Origin: AP-15 sp963789025
GTDB taxonomy: Bacteria; Pseudomonadota; Alphaproteobacteria; ATCC43930; CGMCC-115725
Length of the DNA stretch: 64,000 nucleotides
Direction: 5' to 3'
NCBI GenBank assembly: GCA_963789025.1
Contig: CAWBIT010000004.1
Coordinates: 1 to 64,000 of the forward strand
The notes below the pieces were generated by a model. The model saw nothing but the letters and a program-made list of their open reading frames with translations, was not told the DNA's origin and did not search any database. Positions 42,447 through 52,447 of this stretch are shown here, piece after piece (position 1 is the first letter of the stretch; the number at the start of each line of letters is the position of its first letter). The position numbers and the translations under genes were made by a program.

Positions 42447-43463
42447 TCAGCGTCGATTACTGTAAGATGCCAATTGACTCGTAGCGGCACCGATCGTGTC
42501 GAGCCATGCGCCATGCGGATCGGCCCAGGCCATCGGAGCACCATTCACGGACAGCAGGAAGCTGCCTCTCGGTCCCTCCCGCCCGGCACGCCGAGCGATG
42601 TCCGGAAACACCTGCGGCATTTCGTTCGCGATCCAATAATCGCAGAGCGAGCCGACCGATCGCGCGAACTCCTCCCGTTCCGCCGCTGAGGAAATGTAGG
42701 CCAATACCGCCGTATGGAAGATGACAAGCGTAGCGTCCTTCGGCGCCTCTCGGGCGAGCGCTGCGAGGTCTGTACGCAGGTCCCCTTTCACCAGCCGGGG
42801 CTTCTGCTCGGCGACAATCTTGATCGCCGCGCGCAACCTTGCCAACCTATCCGTCTGCTCCGGCCACACCAGCGTTTCCAGCCAGCCCACCTCGCCGGGA
42901 ACCGAGAGGTCGACGGGGTTGAGATCGAGCCCCGCCCTCCAGACGACGTGCGGTAGTCTTGCCGGAACCGGCGTCGCGGCATTGACCGTGCAGGGAAAGA
43001 CGGGCGGCGTCGAACGCGGTGCCTCGGGAATCAGAATAATCCGGCCATAATCGTAGCCGTAGAAGTCGGGGAACAGGCAGAGCCCGGCTGACGCGCCGAC
43101 TTCGAGCAAGGCCAACGGCTCAGGAAGCCCGGCGAGCACCGACACTAAGGCTGTGCATCGCCCGGGCTCGTTTGTCTGGGTCGAACGCGTCAGCATCACG
43201 GCTCGAAGGGCGTCCTTGTCCTGCAACACGCGGCTCCGCAACTGATCCCAACCAGCAGGTGTGCCGAAGAGGTGCCGCGCGGCGGCGAGAAATAGGTTCG
43301 GTTGCCGCTTTTCGCGCGGCAATGTCAGCAGAAACCCGATTACCTCCGGATCGGTAGCTGCGCCATGCAAAACCTCACCGTAAAGCGGCGACTTATCACG
43401 AACCTCGTCCTCGGCAAACCGGAGATAGGCGGTCGACACTCTTGCGCCGTCTCGCTGTTCCAT
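42447..43463 (-). CDS. DUF2332 family protein
   Basis: 338 residues with start at ATG 43463 (MEQRDGARVSTAYLRFAEDE). Conserved blocks: SPLYGEVLHGAATDPEVIGF, QPNLFLAAARHLF, LLEVGASAGLCLFPDFYGY, VVWRAGLDLNPVDL, and VIFHTAVLAYISSAAEREEF. The EVGASAGL loop and the later FHTAVLAY strand suggest a Rossmann/methyltransferase-like fold, but the family has no known activity. Complete. Directly left of IS91 copy B. Confidence 0.85.
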   Translation of the reverse strand: MEQRDGARVSTAYLRFAEDEVRDKSPLYGEVLHGAATDPEVIGFLLTLPREKRQPNLFLAAARHLFGTPAGWDQLRSRVLQDKDALRAVMLTRSTQTNEPGRCTALVSVLAGLPEPLALLEVGASAGLCLFPDFYGYDYGRIILIPEAPRSTPPVFPCTVNAATPVPARLPHVVWRAGLDLNPVDLSVPGEVGWLETLVWPEQTDRLARLRAAIKIVAEQKPRLVKGDLRTDLAALAREAPKDATLVIFHTAVLAYISSAAEREEFARSVGSLCDYWIANEMPQVFPDIARRAGREGPRGSFLLSVNGAPMAWADPHGAWLDTIGAATSQLASYSNRR

Positions 43464-43732
43464 GCGGCGTGACCGTGCTGGTGAGTGCAGATTGAAAGTG
43501 AGGATATACGGCACCGGTTCAACCGATTTGTCATTGGGAATATGGGCCGACAGATCGAGAACGACGGTTCACCACCCATGAACGAACCCGCTCTCGCGGG
43601 AGGGTGCGTGGATCATCGCCAGTGCGTTTTTGGCGGTGCTGGTGAGTGCGTGAACGTAAGGCGTGACTAGCGGGGCATCCGATCCCGAGCATCGAAGGTC
43701 CAGCAACCTTCGGCTTGAGAGAGGAGCCCACG

Positions 43733-44641
43733 ATGACCTCCCATCCTACCGACCGGCCCGTCAGCGCGCTGCGGGCGCGCATGATCGAGGACATGAGGGT
43801 GCGCGCCTTCACCGAGAAGACGCGCAACGACTACGTTCGCAACGTACGGGCCTTCGCGGCCTTCATCGGCCGGTCGCCCGATACGGCGACGGCGGAGGAT
43901 CTGCGCCGCTTTCAGCTGCACCAGACACAGACCGGCATGCAGCCGCCGAGCGTCAACAGTGCGGTCGCGGCCCTGCGCTTCTTTTTCACCGTGACGCTCG
44001 ACCGGCCGGACCTCGCCCGGCGGCTCACGATCGTGCGCGAACCGCGCCGGTTGCCGGCGGTGCTGAGCGTCGAGGAGGTCACGCTGCTGCTCCAGGCGGC
44101 GCCTGGGCCGAAGTACAAGGCAGCGCTGGCCACTGCCTACGGCGCCGGACTGCGCGTCTCCGAAGTGGTCGCGCTGAAGGTCGGCGACATCGATTCCGAG
44201 CGCATGCTGCTGCGGGTCGAGCAGGGCAAAGGCCGCAAGGATCGCAACGCCATGTTGTCGCCGCAGCTGCTCCAAGTGCTGCGCGCCTGGTGGTCGGAGG
44301 GCCGGCGCCTGGGCGTTCTACTGCCGCGAGGCTGGCTCTTTCCGGGCCGCAATCCAGTCGAACCGCTCTCGACCCGCCAGCTCAACCGCGCCGTCCATGC
44401 TGCTGCCGAGGCCGCCGGGATCAAGAAGCGAGTGTCGCCGCACACGCTGCGGCACAGCTTTGCCACCCACCTGCTGGAACAGGACACCGATATCCGTGTC
44501 ATCCAGGTGCTGCTCGGCCACGCCAAGCTCGACACCACGGCTCTTTATACGCGCGTCGCCACTACCACGATCCGCAACGTGACCAGCCCGCTCGACCGCC
44601 TCGCACCGCTGCCTGTGGGGAGGCCGAGACCCGGAGTGTAG
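43733..44641 (+). CDS. Tyrosine recombinase of IS91 copy B
   Basis: 302 residues from ATG 43733 after GAGAGAGGAG. The catalytic set is complete: Arg in YGAGLRVSEVVAL, HTLRHSFATHLL, LLGHAKLDTTALYTRV. Differs from copy A at a few positions (for example VSEVV for ASEVV, and QVLRAWWSEGRR). Ends 10 bp before the transposase start, so the two are cotranscribed. Confidence 0.92.
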   Translation: MTSHPTDRPVSALRARMIEDMRVRAFTEKTRNDYVRNVRAFAAFIGRSPDTATAEDLRRFQLHQTQTGMQPPSVNSAVAALRFFFTVTLDRPDLARRLTIVREPRRLPAVLSVEEVTLLLQAAPGPKYKAALATAYGAGLRVSEVVALKVGDIDSERMLLRVEQGKGRKDRNAMLSPQLLQVLRAWWSEGRRLGVLLPRGWLFPGRNPVEPLSTRQLNRAVHAAAEAAGIKKRVSPHTLRHSFATHLLEQDTDIRVIQVLLGHAKLDTTALYTRVATTTIRNVTSPLDRLAPLPVGRPRPGV

Positions 44642-44651
44642 CCCGGCGGCG

Positions 44652-45875
44652 GTGCGCCGCCCGAGGCTGGAGGTCGCAGACGTCTTTCACCGCCATGGCG
44701 CCGCCTGGCGCAAGGCCAATGCCGGGCATGTGAGCCTCGGCCAGCTCAAGGTGATGTCAGCCATCGAGAGCTGCCGCTCGGCCGCGCTCGGCGGCCATGT
44801 CGAGTGCTGCGAGGACTGCGGCCACAGCCGGATCGCCTACAACTCCTGCCGCAACCGCCACTGTCCTAAGTGCCAGGGCGCGGCGGCGAAGGACTGGCTC
44901 GCCGCCCGCGAGGCCGATCTGCTGCCGGTCGGCTACTTCCACGTGGTCTTCACACTGCCGGCCGAGATCGCGCCAATCGCCTACCAGAACAAGTCGGTGG
45001 TCTACGACCTGCTATTCCGCACGGCGGCCGAGACGCTGCTCACGATCGCTGCCGATCCCCGGCACCTGGGCGCCCGCATTGGCGCCACCGCCGTACTCCA
45101 CAGCTGGGGCTCGGCAATGACCCACCATCCACACCTCCATATGATCGTGCCGGGCGGTGGAATATCGCTCGATGGTAAGCACTGGGTGCACTGCCGACCC
45201 GGCTTCCTGTTGCCGGTGCGCGTGCTGTCCCGCCTGTTCCGGCGGCTCTTCCTGACGCGGCTCGCCGACGCCCATGCGGCGGGCCGGCTGGCATTCTTCG
45301 GCGAGCTCGACGGTCTGCGCAGCCGGGCGGCCTTTGCCGCCTATCTCGCGCCACTGAGGAAGAAGAACTGGTTCGTCTACGGCAAGCCCCCTTTTGCGGG
45401 GCCCGAGGCGGTGCTCGCCTATCTCGCGCGCTACACCCACCGCGTTGCCATCTCGAACAGCCGACTGATTGGCCTCGATGACCGTGGCGTCACCTTCGGC
45501 TTCAAGGACTACCGCCGCAACGGACGGGCGCGGCACTGCACGATGACGCTGGCGCCCGGCGAATTCATCAGGCGCTTCCTGCTCCACGTCCTGCCCGGGG
45601 GGTTCCATCGCATCCGCCACTACGGATTGCTCGCCAGTGCCACCTGCAAAGCGACTATCGCTCGCGCCAAAGAGCTGATCGCCGCGCCAGTAGCGGAGAT
45701 GGATCCGTCAAGCGAGCACGACAACGCCGACATGGCCACCGGCGCCAGCGTGGATCATCGCCCGCCATGCCCTTGTTGCGGCGGCCGCATGATCATCGTC
45801 GAGAGCTTCGGGCGCGGCGGCGCATCCCGCGCCCCGCCGTCACCCCGAGCCGGGGTCAGGACCGCGATGCCATGA
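44652..45875 (+). CDS. IS91-family transposase (HUH/Y2-type)
   Basis: 407 residues from GTG 44652. An N-terminal zinc-binding domain (CEDCGHSRIAYNSCRNRHCP, then KCQG; about 50-75) precedes the IS91 Rep-like core with HPHLHMIVPGGG (the HUH-type histidines) and LARYTHRVAISNSRLIGLDD. A C-terminal CPCCGGRMIIVES zinc knuckle (about 375-390) follows. It would nick the element end and drive rolling-circle transposition. Intact, and the reference for the broken copy A. Confidence 0.92.
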   Translation: MRRPRLEVADVFHRHGAAWRKANAGHVSLGQLKVMSAIESCRSAALGGHVECCEDCGHSRIAYNSCRNRHCPKCQGAAAKDWLAAREADLLPVGYFHVVFTLPAEIAPIAYQNKSVVYDLLFRTAAETLLTIAADPRHLGARIGATAVLHSWGSAMTHHPHLHMIVPGGGISLDGKHWVHCRPGFLLPVRVLSRLFRRLFLTRLADAHAAGRLAFFGELDGLRSRAAFAAYLAPLRKKNWFVYGKPPFAGPEAVLAYLARYTHRVAISNSRLIGLDDRGVTFGFKDYRRNGRARHCTMTLAPGEFIRRFLLHVLPGGFHRIRHYGLLASATCKATIARAKELIAAPVAEMDPSSEHDNADMATGASVDHRPPCPCCGGRMIIVESFGRGGASRAPPSPRAGVRTAMP

Positions 45876-46490
45876 CGCCGGTCACCGCCTTGTCGCACTG
45901 CCCGCCCGCCGGGGAACCTCGCTTCCGGCGCCGCACCGCCGTCGCCTCGGCGCCTCCGAAGGCGCCTGCGACGCCGTCGATCACGCCAAAATCACCGCGG
46001 CGATCGCTGCCGCGGCGGCAAACTCGCCACCGTGATCGTCGATCCGCCGCCAACCACACCGGCCAGCGCATCCCCTACCCAACAAGCCGCCCCGTAAAAT
46101 CCCCATAGACCGGACACCGCACACCAGCTCCCCGCGGGTTCCTTCCTGGGGGGCTTTCGGACGCCGGCCCCAGTACGGCTGGATAGGTCACGACCGGCCG
46201 GCATCCGAAACCCTTCACCATCGGAGACGATCCGGGCGGCGTTGCGAACGGCTGGAAAGGGGCAAATCCTGCCGTTCGATTGCGGTTTGGTAGATGGCCG
46301 GGATGGCTCCGGAACCCGAAATTCGACCCGATCGGCTAGGAAGAAGAGAGCTTGACGGCGACAGTCCGATTACAGAACGGATCGTGGCCAGTACACGGTT
46401 GATGGCCGGGTCGGTCGGATCGGCCGGCTTGACCAGCTGAACCGGCTGGGGTGAGCCGCAAAGACATTGGGGTGCAGCTGGCCCGTCTTA

Positions 46491-46950
46491 GCGATACACG
46501 CTGAAGGCGAGGCCCGTCGCGATCGTCAAGGACGGCGCTTACGCGGCGCCGGACGGCGAGATCGATTTGAGCCGCGCCCCCGATCTGCTGGCGATGCTCG
46601 ACAACTTCGGTGCCAACGCGCCGCTCGCCGGCATCGTGTTCGAAGGCTTGGCGCCCTACGGCTCGACCCAGGACCGGGCGCGCAACCGGCTGCTCCAGCG
46701 CGCGCTCCATAGCGGTCTGCCGGTGGTGCGCGTCGGGCGCGGCGCTACAGAGGGGTTCGTGCCGCGGCGCGACCCGTGCATTACCGGGTCGAACCTGACC
46801 GCGACCAAGGCGCGCATCCTATTGATGGCGGCGCTGATGAAGCTCGGCGCGCTGCCGCCCGCCGCCGACCCGGACGATCCGACCCCGCAAGAGCGCGCCG
46901 CCGTGCACGACAAGGTTCAGCAGTATCAGTCGATCTTCAATACGCGTTAG
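46491..46950 (+). pseudogene. L-asparaginase/glutaminase-like C-terminal fragment
   Basis: Open after a TAG at about 46488: ARPVAIVKDGAYAAPDGEID, LAGIVFEGLAPYGSTQDRAR, GLPVVRVGRGATEGFVPRRD, GSNLTATKARILLMAALMKL and a stop at 46950. This is the C-terminal domain of a type II asparaginase. The N-terminal catalytic Thr domain is missing, removed near 46490. Not functional. Confidence 0.7.
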
Positions 46951-47221
46951 GAAAGCGTTCGCCGCGATACTTCCGCCGTCTAAGGGCAAAGTCTGCCACC
47001 GGTCCCGGCTAGGTCTCACGGTAGGGACCCGGCGACAATAGGCTTCCAGGCCGGTATCCAGCAGCGGCCGGTGGAACACTGGCTGCCGCGCTACCCGTCG
47101 GAGGGCGAGAACGGCCCGCATGAATTCATACCTTTCGTCTGGACCTTTGGGGTCGGACTCCGCAGCCGCCTCGGTGATCACCGGCCATGGCCGGGTCGAA
47201 CGCACTTCGATTGTTGCGCTC
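46951..47221. other. Region without recognisable gene
   Basis: Between the asparaginase fragment and the next minus-strand remnant. A minus frame (YEFMRAVLALRRVARQPVF) looks mildly protein-like but has no family or start. Confidence 0.3.
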
Positions 47222-47519
47222 TCACGAAAAACCGAAAAACAACAAGGGTGCGAAACGGCGTGCCCCTCCTCGGACAAACTCATCTCTCGACGGTTTGTCG
47301 GATCTCTCGGGTGGATATATCGAATAGACGTTTTCGATGCACCGCCTTAGGGTGCCAAGCCTACGGACAAAACCATGTCGGACATATTCGTATGCGGCTT
47401 CATTCTTGAGCCGAAGAGATAGATATTCGTGCATCAACCGTTCGTATGCCCGGATTGACGGTGGAGTAGCCGTCTCGCAACTGCGCCAGTTGATCGTGAT
47501 CGTAAAACGTATCAGACAT
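47222..47519 (-). pseudogene. Unidentified protein gene, frameshifted and 3'-truncated
   Basis: ATG 47519 gives MSDTFYDHDQLAQLRDGYST then VNPGI. At about 47445 the protein continues in another frame as RAYERLMHEYLSLRLKNEAA, YVRHGFVRRLGTLRRCIENV and YSIYPPERSDKP before breaking at about 47270. The RRLGTxRRCIENV(Y) motif is one I associate with an uncharacterised family of accessory-region proteins. The start overlaps the stop of the upstream gene, so the two formed an operon. Confidence 0.45.
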
Positions 47520-47865
47520 GATTCTGGTGAAGTTCGGGTAGATCCTTCGGCAACTGCCACCAACTTCCCTTTCGTTTGTGAACCTGTCGTGTTAGCGAAT
47601 GGCAGTTAAGGGACGGGTCATCGGAAGCGTCTGGAGCCGGGATAGTCTCGCTCGATTTGGTGAAGGCCAATAGCTCGTCAACAAGCGCCTTCTCGGTCTC
47701 CCGGTCTCGGAGTTTGACCCCTTCACGCTCACGCCGCCAGTGCTCGCCGAATCGGTCATAGATCCGTGCGGTGAGGAAGTCGCCTTGCTTTGGTGGCAGA
47801 TGTGCGAACGCCGCAATCCCGCGCTCCCGCTCCGATTCGGGTAAAGCGAGGTAGTAGGCGTTCAT
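47512..47865 (-). CDS. Hypothetical protein
   Basis: 117 residues: MNAYYLALPESERERGIAAF then LPPKQGDFLTARIYDRFGEH, a charged helical stretch, and a C-terminus with WWQLPKDLPELHQNHV. Not recognised. Its TGA lies inside the ATGTCTGA start of the next gene (8-bp overlap), a sign of translational coupling. Confidence 0.4.
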   Translation of the reverse strand: MNAYYLALPESERERGIAAFAHLPPKQGDFLTARIYDRFGEHWRREREGVKLRDRETEKALVDELLAFTKSSETIPAPDASDDPSLNCHSLTRQVHKRKGSWWQLPKDLPELHQNHV

Positions 47866-48779
47866 TCTCGTCAGTGATTAAGAAGGGCGGCCTCCACCGT
47901 CCCTCGGGCAATGGGTACACGATAGCCCTCCCAGCAGCCGGCGCCGACCCGCTCAATCTGAAGCCGGCCCTGGACGAAATCCAACGCCTCTTGGAAGCCA
48001 GTCTGGGAGCGCGGGTCGCCGTCACCGACATCTTGGCGCGTCTGGCCCGACAGCCCTATGGCGTTCGAGCCGGGCTAGCGCCTTTGCTGCTCGCCATCGC
48101 CGTCCAGGCCCGCGCCCACGAGCTGGCCGTCTACGAGAGCGGGACCTTCCGCTCCTCTTTCGGCGCGCAAGAATTTCTGCGCTTGATCAAGGCGCCCGCC
48201 ACATTCGAGCTGCAGCATTGCCGGCTGGAAGGCGTCCGCGCCGAGGTCTTCGCCCGGCTTGCCGAGACCTTCGCGCAATCGACCAAGGCCCGCGAGCCGC
48301 AGATCCTCGACGTGGTCCAGCCGCTCTGCCGGTTCGCTGCCCAATTGCCGGAATACACGCGCAAGGCGGGAGCCCTCGAAAGCTCCGTCGCTAAAGTGCG
48401 CGACGTACTCCTGTCGGCGACCGAGCCGTTCGGCATGCTTTTCAACGATTTGCCAATGGCCTGCGGCCTCGAACCCTTCTCCACGGCCGAGACGGCCGAC
48501 CCGGACCGGGCGAAGCTCTTTGTTGCAAGATTGCAAAGTGCGGTGAACGACCTCCGCTCGGCCTATCCGCGCCTCTTGGGTAGGCAGCCCAATGTGGATG
48601 CCGGCGAGATCCGGCACAACGCCATGAAGCTGGCGATGACTGTCGGCGACAGCCGCCACTACGTCATCGACTCAATCATGCCGCGGCATTTCCTGCAGAC
48701 GGCGGCCAATGCGGCGTATCCGCGTCTCTCGTCCAAGGCATCTCGACGAAATCGAAAACGATACGGATCGCGCGATTGA
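47865..48779 (+). pseudogene. Internal fragment of a large ATPase-type protein (BREX/PglY-like style)
   Basis: The open frame (from 47790, no convincing start) reads VIKKGGLHRPSGNGYTIALP, RVAVTDILARLARQPYGVRA, GLAPLLLAIAVQARAHELAV, ESGTFRSSFGAQEFLRLIKA and LPEYTRKAGALESSVAKVRD. This is the middle region of very large P-loop proteins that accompany phage-defence loci; the P-loop part itself is missing. At about 48715 the frame gives out (Arg-rich end), and another plus frame (48709-48909; LDEIENDTDRAIETAVDGLS) takes over. A decayed defence-gene remnant; the exact family is uncertain. Confidence 0.45.
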
Positions 48780-48931
48780 GACTGCAGTGGACGGCCTGTC
48801 CCCCGGATTTCCGGAACGGATCGTTTCATCGGTCATTGAGGGCCTGCACCGGCGTCTGTTCGCCCCGGGCGACAACGTGAAAACTCCGCAGAACTTGCGG
48901 ATCTTGTAGCATTAAATTAACGGAATTTCAC

Positions 48932-51900
48932 TCAAAACGGAATCTGGAGTTGGGCAGCAACTGAGCGGGCATTAGCAGAACGTAGCGGCATCTTTGGTCG
49001 TACCCGCACGAGCTGGTCCGTCGTCACAAACACAAGCAGACCCTCCCGCGCGCCCGTCGCGACGAGGTAATCGCGCATTTGCTCGCGATAGAGGTCTATC
49101 TGCTGGGCACTGGGAGTGACGTCGGTTTTCCAGTCGACCACGAGATCGATAGCGCCCCTAGGCTGATAGGCGACCGCGTCGGCGACGCCCCCGACATAAA
49201 TCGCACGATCGTCATTAGCCTGTGCCGAAAAGACGGTCAGCTCGGGCAGTAACCGGCTGCGGCATGCGGCGATTTCCGGTATCGCAAGGGCGCGCAAGGT
49301 TGTAGCGGCCAGTTCGGGAGCGTGCGGTCCATCCTCGGGCCGGGCGGCTTCGGAGATCCCGAGCTGGGCCAGCAAGGCCCTTGCTCGAATTTCTAGCGGC
49401 TCAGCGTGGTCGGCGGTCTCTCCAGTCAGCACTTCCTCAAGGAGCTTGTGCACAACGAGCCCTCGCTCCCGGCCGCCTCGGATCGCGCCTGCGACTGCAG
49501 CATTGTCCGAAGAAAAGGGAAGCTGTTCGGAGAGAGCCGCGGCGTCGGAGAAGATTTCATCACGGTCGGGCGGAGGCGCGGCGCCAACCGGCATTTCGTG
49601 GCGGCTTGGGCTGCGCCACACGATGGAGCGGCGCGTAGCAGCAATGATGGCGGCTTCGCTGGCCCAGGTCGTTTCATCCTGGGCATTGTGCGGCTCCTCG
49701 ACATCGGGAATGTCGGGGGCATACTCAATAGCGTGGGGATCGAAACTTGGCAGATCGTCAAGCCTGAGGTCAACGATGCTCATCCAGTCGTTAGCTTTCC
49801 GCTCGCTTTGCCGCGGAAGCAGCAGGAGATCGCAGGCGCGGGTTATTGCGACATACCAGAGGCGCACGCGCTCGCGGCGTTGCTCCCTTTCAGTGATTTT
49901 GACCGCCTCATAATCGGCCGGCGCCTGGTCAAGGAGTTTGAAATGCACTGTGTCGTCGGATCGCCGGTGCAAAAAGCTGGTGTCGTCGTAGAGTTCGGTC
50001 GGGGAATTGATGGGGATGACGACCGGCCATTCGAGCCCTTTGGCCAGGTGCATCGTTATGATCGGGACAGAGTCGGCTTCCGCATCGGGGCGACCTTCGA
50101 CCTGGGCCTCGGTGTCGTCCCAGTTGCGTCGCATGGCTTGCGTGAAGGCCGTGAGACCACGGCCGTCATAAGCGCGCGCCATCTCCAGGAACAATTCGGC
50201 ATTGGCGAGGGCGCGTTCGGGAGCCAGGCGGTAACGCGATCGGAGGATGGGGCGAATGTTGAGCTCTTCGATGGCCTCCGCGAGGAGCTGGTAGGGCGTT
50301 GTCGTGCGCGCTTTGCGGGCAAGGTTCTGCAGCACTTCCAGGGTGCGGTTGAGAATGGGGTGGGTGATCGCAGTACGGTCGGTCCACAGATGAAGCCGCG
50401 GCGGGGGCCCGTCTTCCCGGGCCGGTAAAGCCGCGATGGCGTCCGCAACTTCTTCTTCGGTCAAGCCGACAAGCGGACCCCGGAGAAAGGCGCCGAAGGC
50501 CAGTGTGTCGCGCCGATCCGCGATCGCGCGGGACAGGGCGATCAGATCCTGGACCTCCTGACGGCGGAAAAAGCCTTTGCCGGCCTGAGACGCGACCGGG
50601 ACATGCCGATGCTCAAGGGCTCGCTCGTAGCGCCAGAGACTGGCGCCGGTGGGGGCCAGGAGAGCGATGTCTCCGGCGCGGCAGACCCGCATGGTCTGCT
50701 GCTTGTCCCAGATTTGGTAATTCCCGATAAGCCGCTGGACGATCGCGGCCACGATGCCCGCTTCCTGTTCCCGCACAAGATCGCCATTGAGTTTGCCGTT
50801 GTCGTCTTTGTGGCTATCGTCGATCGGAACTTCGAAACAGGCGACAGCATGGCCATCGGGGGAAGCCGCGTGGGTCGCCGCCAAGGGCGTGAAGCCGGGT
50901 TGCCCGGCCGCCTCTGACAGAAGCGGCTGGAAGCGGTCATTGGCAAATTCAAGGATCGGGGCCCGGGAGCGGAAGTTTGCCGTAATTTCGATGATGCTGT
51001 CGGGGTCTTGCGCGAGAAGAGTGCGTTTCGCCTCCAGATAGGTGTCAACGTCGGCGCCGCGAAAGCGGTAGATCGCCTGTTTGGGATCCCCCACGAGAAA
51101 CAAGCTGCCCGGGCGCAGCCTTCGGGCGGTCCACGGCTCGTCCTCCGCTCCCTGGCCACAGAGCAGCCAGAGGATTTCGGCCTGCAGGGGATCGGTATCC
51201 TGAAACTCGTCAACGAGAATGCGCGGGTAGCGGCGGGCGAGGGCCTGGCGCACGCCCGGATCGCGGAGGAGGAGATTGCGCGCGTGATGGAGAAGGTCGT
51301 CGAAATCGAGTAGAGCGGCCTGGCGCTTGTAGTCCGCGTAGAGCGCCCTGAGGCTGTCGAATTCACCCACAAACCGGGCGAGCGCGGCGGCGGCGATATT
51401 GGTTTTGAAACTCTGGTAAGCGTCGCTGCAGCGGTCATAAATCGCTTTTGCTGCGGCGCAGAGTTGCTCGCCGCGCGCCTTGGCGAATCCGGCCTCGCAC
51501 GCGGCGGTCTGCCATTTCCCTTTGTTTTGCCACACCTTAAAGCGCGCCTGACTGCCGTGGCAGCAAGCTGGCGGCTCCTGGAGCAGAAGGCGGGCGAGGA
51601 CGCGCCCGGTCATGGGAGCGTTGAGGGCGCCGTCGAGCATCACCCGCAATCGCTCCAGATCGGCAACGCACTCGGCCGTCGCTTGTTCTTCAATGCCGCA
51701 GGCGGCATACCAGTCGGCGAAATCGCGTATCCCCTCCGAAAGACGGCGCAGGACGTCCGTGTCCGGCTCAGCGCGAGGAGCGCGCGCCGTCCGTTTGATT
51801 TTGAGGAAATTGGCGGCGTCGCCAATAAGGGTGACGACGTCGTCCGGCTCAATGGCGAGAAGCTCGGCAAAGAAATCGTCTTCGCTGCCGAGGCCTTGCA

Positions 51901-52447
51901 TCGGCGGAATTCGCCCGAGACCGTCGTCGCCACGGGCGCGGCCAAAGCGGGCCGACAGCCAGGCCGTCATTAAATCCTGGTAGGCGAGATCGGCGGCCAC
52001 GGGATCGATGATCGTGGCGCCGGGATCGATGCCGGCCTCGATCGGGTATGGCTTTATGAGCTGCTGGCAGAAACCGTGGATCGTTGTGCAGGTGATCTCA
52101 TCAAGGGCTTCGGCCGCGGTGGCAATGGCTGCGCGCTGGCCCTCCAAAAGGCGGGTTGGCAGAGCAAGCTCCAGTTCAGGAGGTATCGAGCCGGCTTTGA
52201 GAGCGGTGACGAAGCGTTCGATGCGTTCGAGCAGTTCCGCGGCGGCTGCCTCGGTAAAGGTTACGGCGACGATGTCGCGAGGCCGAATGCCATGCGCCAA
52301 CATCAGGGCCACGCGGCCAGCCATCAGCGCGGTCTTGCCGCTGCCGGCGCCTGCTTCGACGAGAAGGGTTGCGCCGTAATCCAGCAGCGCGCGCTGCCGG
52401 GCGCCAGCATCCGGGAGGGCAGGGGAGTGATGGCTGCCTGACATCAT
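48932..52447 (-). CDS. addA: AddA/RecB-like UvrD-family helicase-nuclease
   Basis: 1171 residues. Superfamily 1A helicase: motif I LLVEAGAGSGKTALMAGRVA (about 28-47), motif Ia VAVTFTEAAAAELLERI, TIHGFCQQLI, motif II ILVDEFQDTDPLQAEILWLL, motif III LFLVGDPKQAIYRFRGADVD, motif V region SVPIITMHLAKGLEWPVV, motif VI YVAITRACDLLLL. A C-terminal RecB-type nuclease has the core IDLVVDWKTDVTPSAQQIDL (D1105, K1107). It would resect or destroy double-strand DNA ends as a complex with the AddB-like partner. Its ATG overlaps the stop of that gene (ATGA). Intact over 3.5 kb, unlike most genes to its left. Probably an accessory second AddAB; the adjoining Bil-like operon suggests a defence role (inference). 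Confidence 0.9.
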   Translation of the reverse strand: MMSGSHHSPALPDAGARQRALLDYGATLLVEAGAGSGKTALMAGRVALMLAHGIRPRDIVAVTFTEAAAAELLERIERFVTALKAGSIPPELELALPTRLLEGQRAAIATAAEALDEITCTTIHGFCQQLIKPYPIEAGIDPGATIIDPVAADLAYQDLMTAWLSARFGRARGDDGLGRIPPMQGLGSEDDFFAELLAIEPDDVVTLIGDAANFLKIKRTARAPRAEPDTDVLRRLSEGIRDFADWYAACGIEEQATAECVADLERLRVMLDGALNAPMTGRVLARLLLQEPPACCHGSQARFKVWQNKGKWQTAACEAGFAKARGEQLCAAAKAIYDRCSDAYQSFKTNIAAAALARFVGEFDSLRALYADYKRQAALLDFDDLLHHARNLLLRDPGVRQALARRYPRILVDEFQDTDPLQAEILWLLCGQGAEDEPWTARRLRPGSLFLVGDPKQAIYRFRGADVDTYLEAKRTLLAQDPDSIIEITANFRSRAPILEFANDRFQPLLSEAAGQPGFTPLAATHAASPDGHAVACFEVPIDDSHKDDNGKLNGDLVREQEAGIVAAIVQRLIGNYQIWDKQQTMRVCRAGDIALLAPTGASLWRYERALEHRHVPVASQAGKGFFRRQEVQDLIALSRAIADRRDTLAFGAFLRGPLVGLTEEEVADAIAALPAREDGPPPRLHLWTDRTAITHPILNRTLEVLQNLARKARTTTPYQLLAEAIEELNIRPILRSRYRLAPERALANAELFLEMARAYDGRGLTAFTQAMRRNWDDTEAQVEGRPDAEADSVPIITMHLAKGLEWPVVIPINSPTELYDDTSFLHRRSDDTVHFKLLDQAPADYEAVKITEREQRRERVRLWYVAITRACDLLLLPRQSERKANDWMSIVDLRLDDLPSFDPHAIEYAPDIPDVEEPHNAQDETTWASEAAIIAATRRSIVWRSPSRHEMPVGAAPPPDRDEIFSDAAALSEQLPFSSDNAAVAGAIRGGRERGLVVHKLLEEVLTGETADHAEPLEIRARALLAQLGISEAARPEDGPHAPELAATTLRALAIPEIAACRSRLLPELTVFSAQANDDRAIYVGGVADAVAYQPRGAIDLVVDWKTDVTPSAQQIDLYREQMRDYLVATGAREGLLVFVTTDQLVRVRPKMPLRSANARSVAAQLQIPF

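Larger units (their letters stand above)
43575..46220 (+). mobile_element. IS91-family element, copy B (intact)
   Basis: Same ends and gene order as copy A: left CCCATGAACGAACCCGCTCT, right CATCCGAAACCCTTCACCA. About 2.65 kb, without the 798-bp duplication. Both genes are intact, so this copy is the likely active one and gives the reference for copy A. Confidence 0.85.

Noticed and set aside
49406..50428. 340-codon plus-strand frame inside the AddA-like gene
   Set aside because: Antisense shadow; the helicase motifs are continuous on the minus strand.
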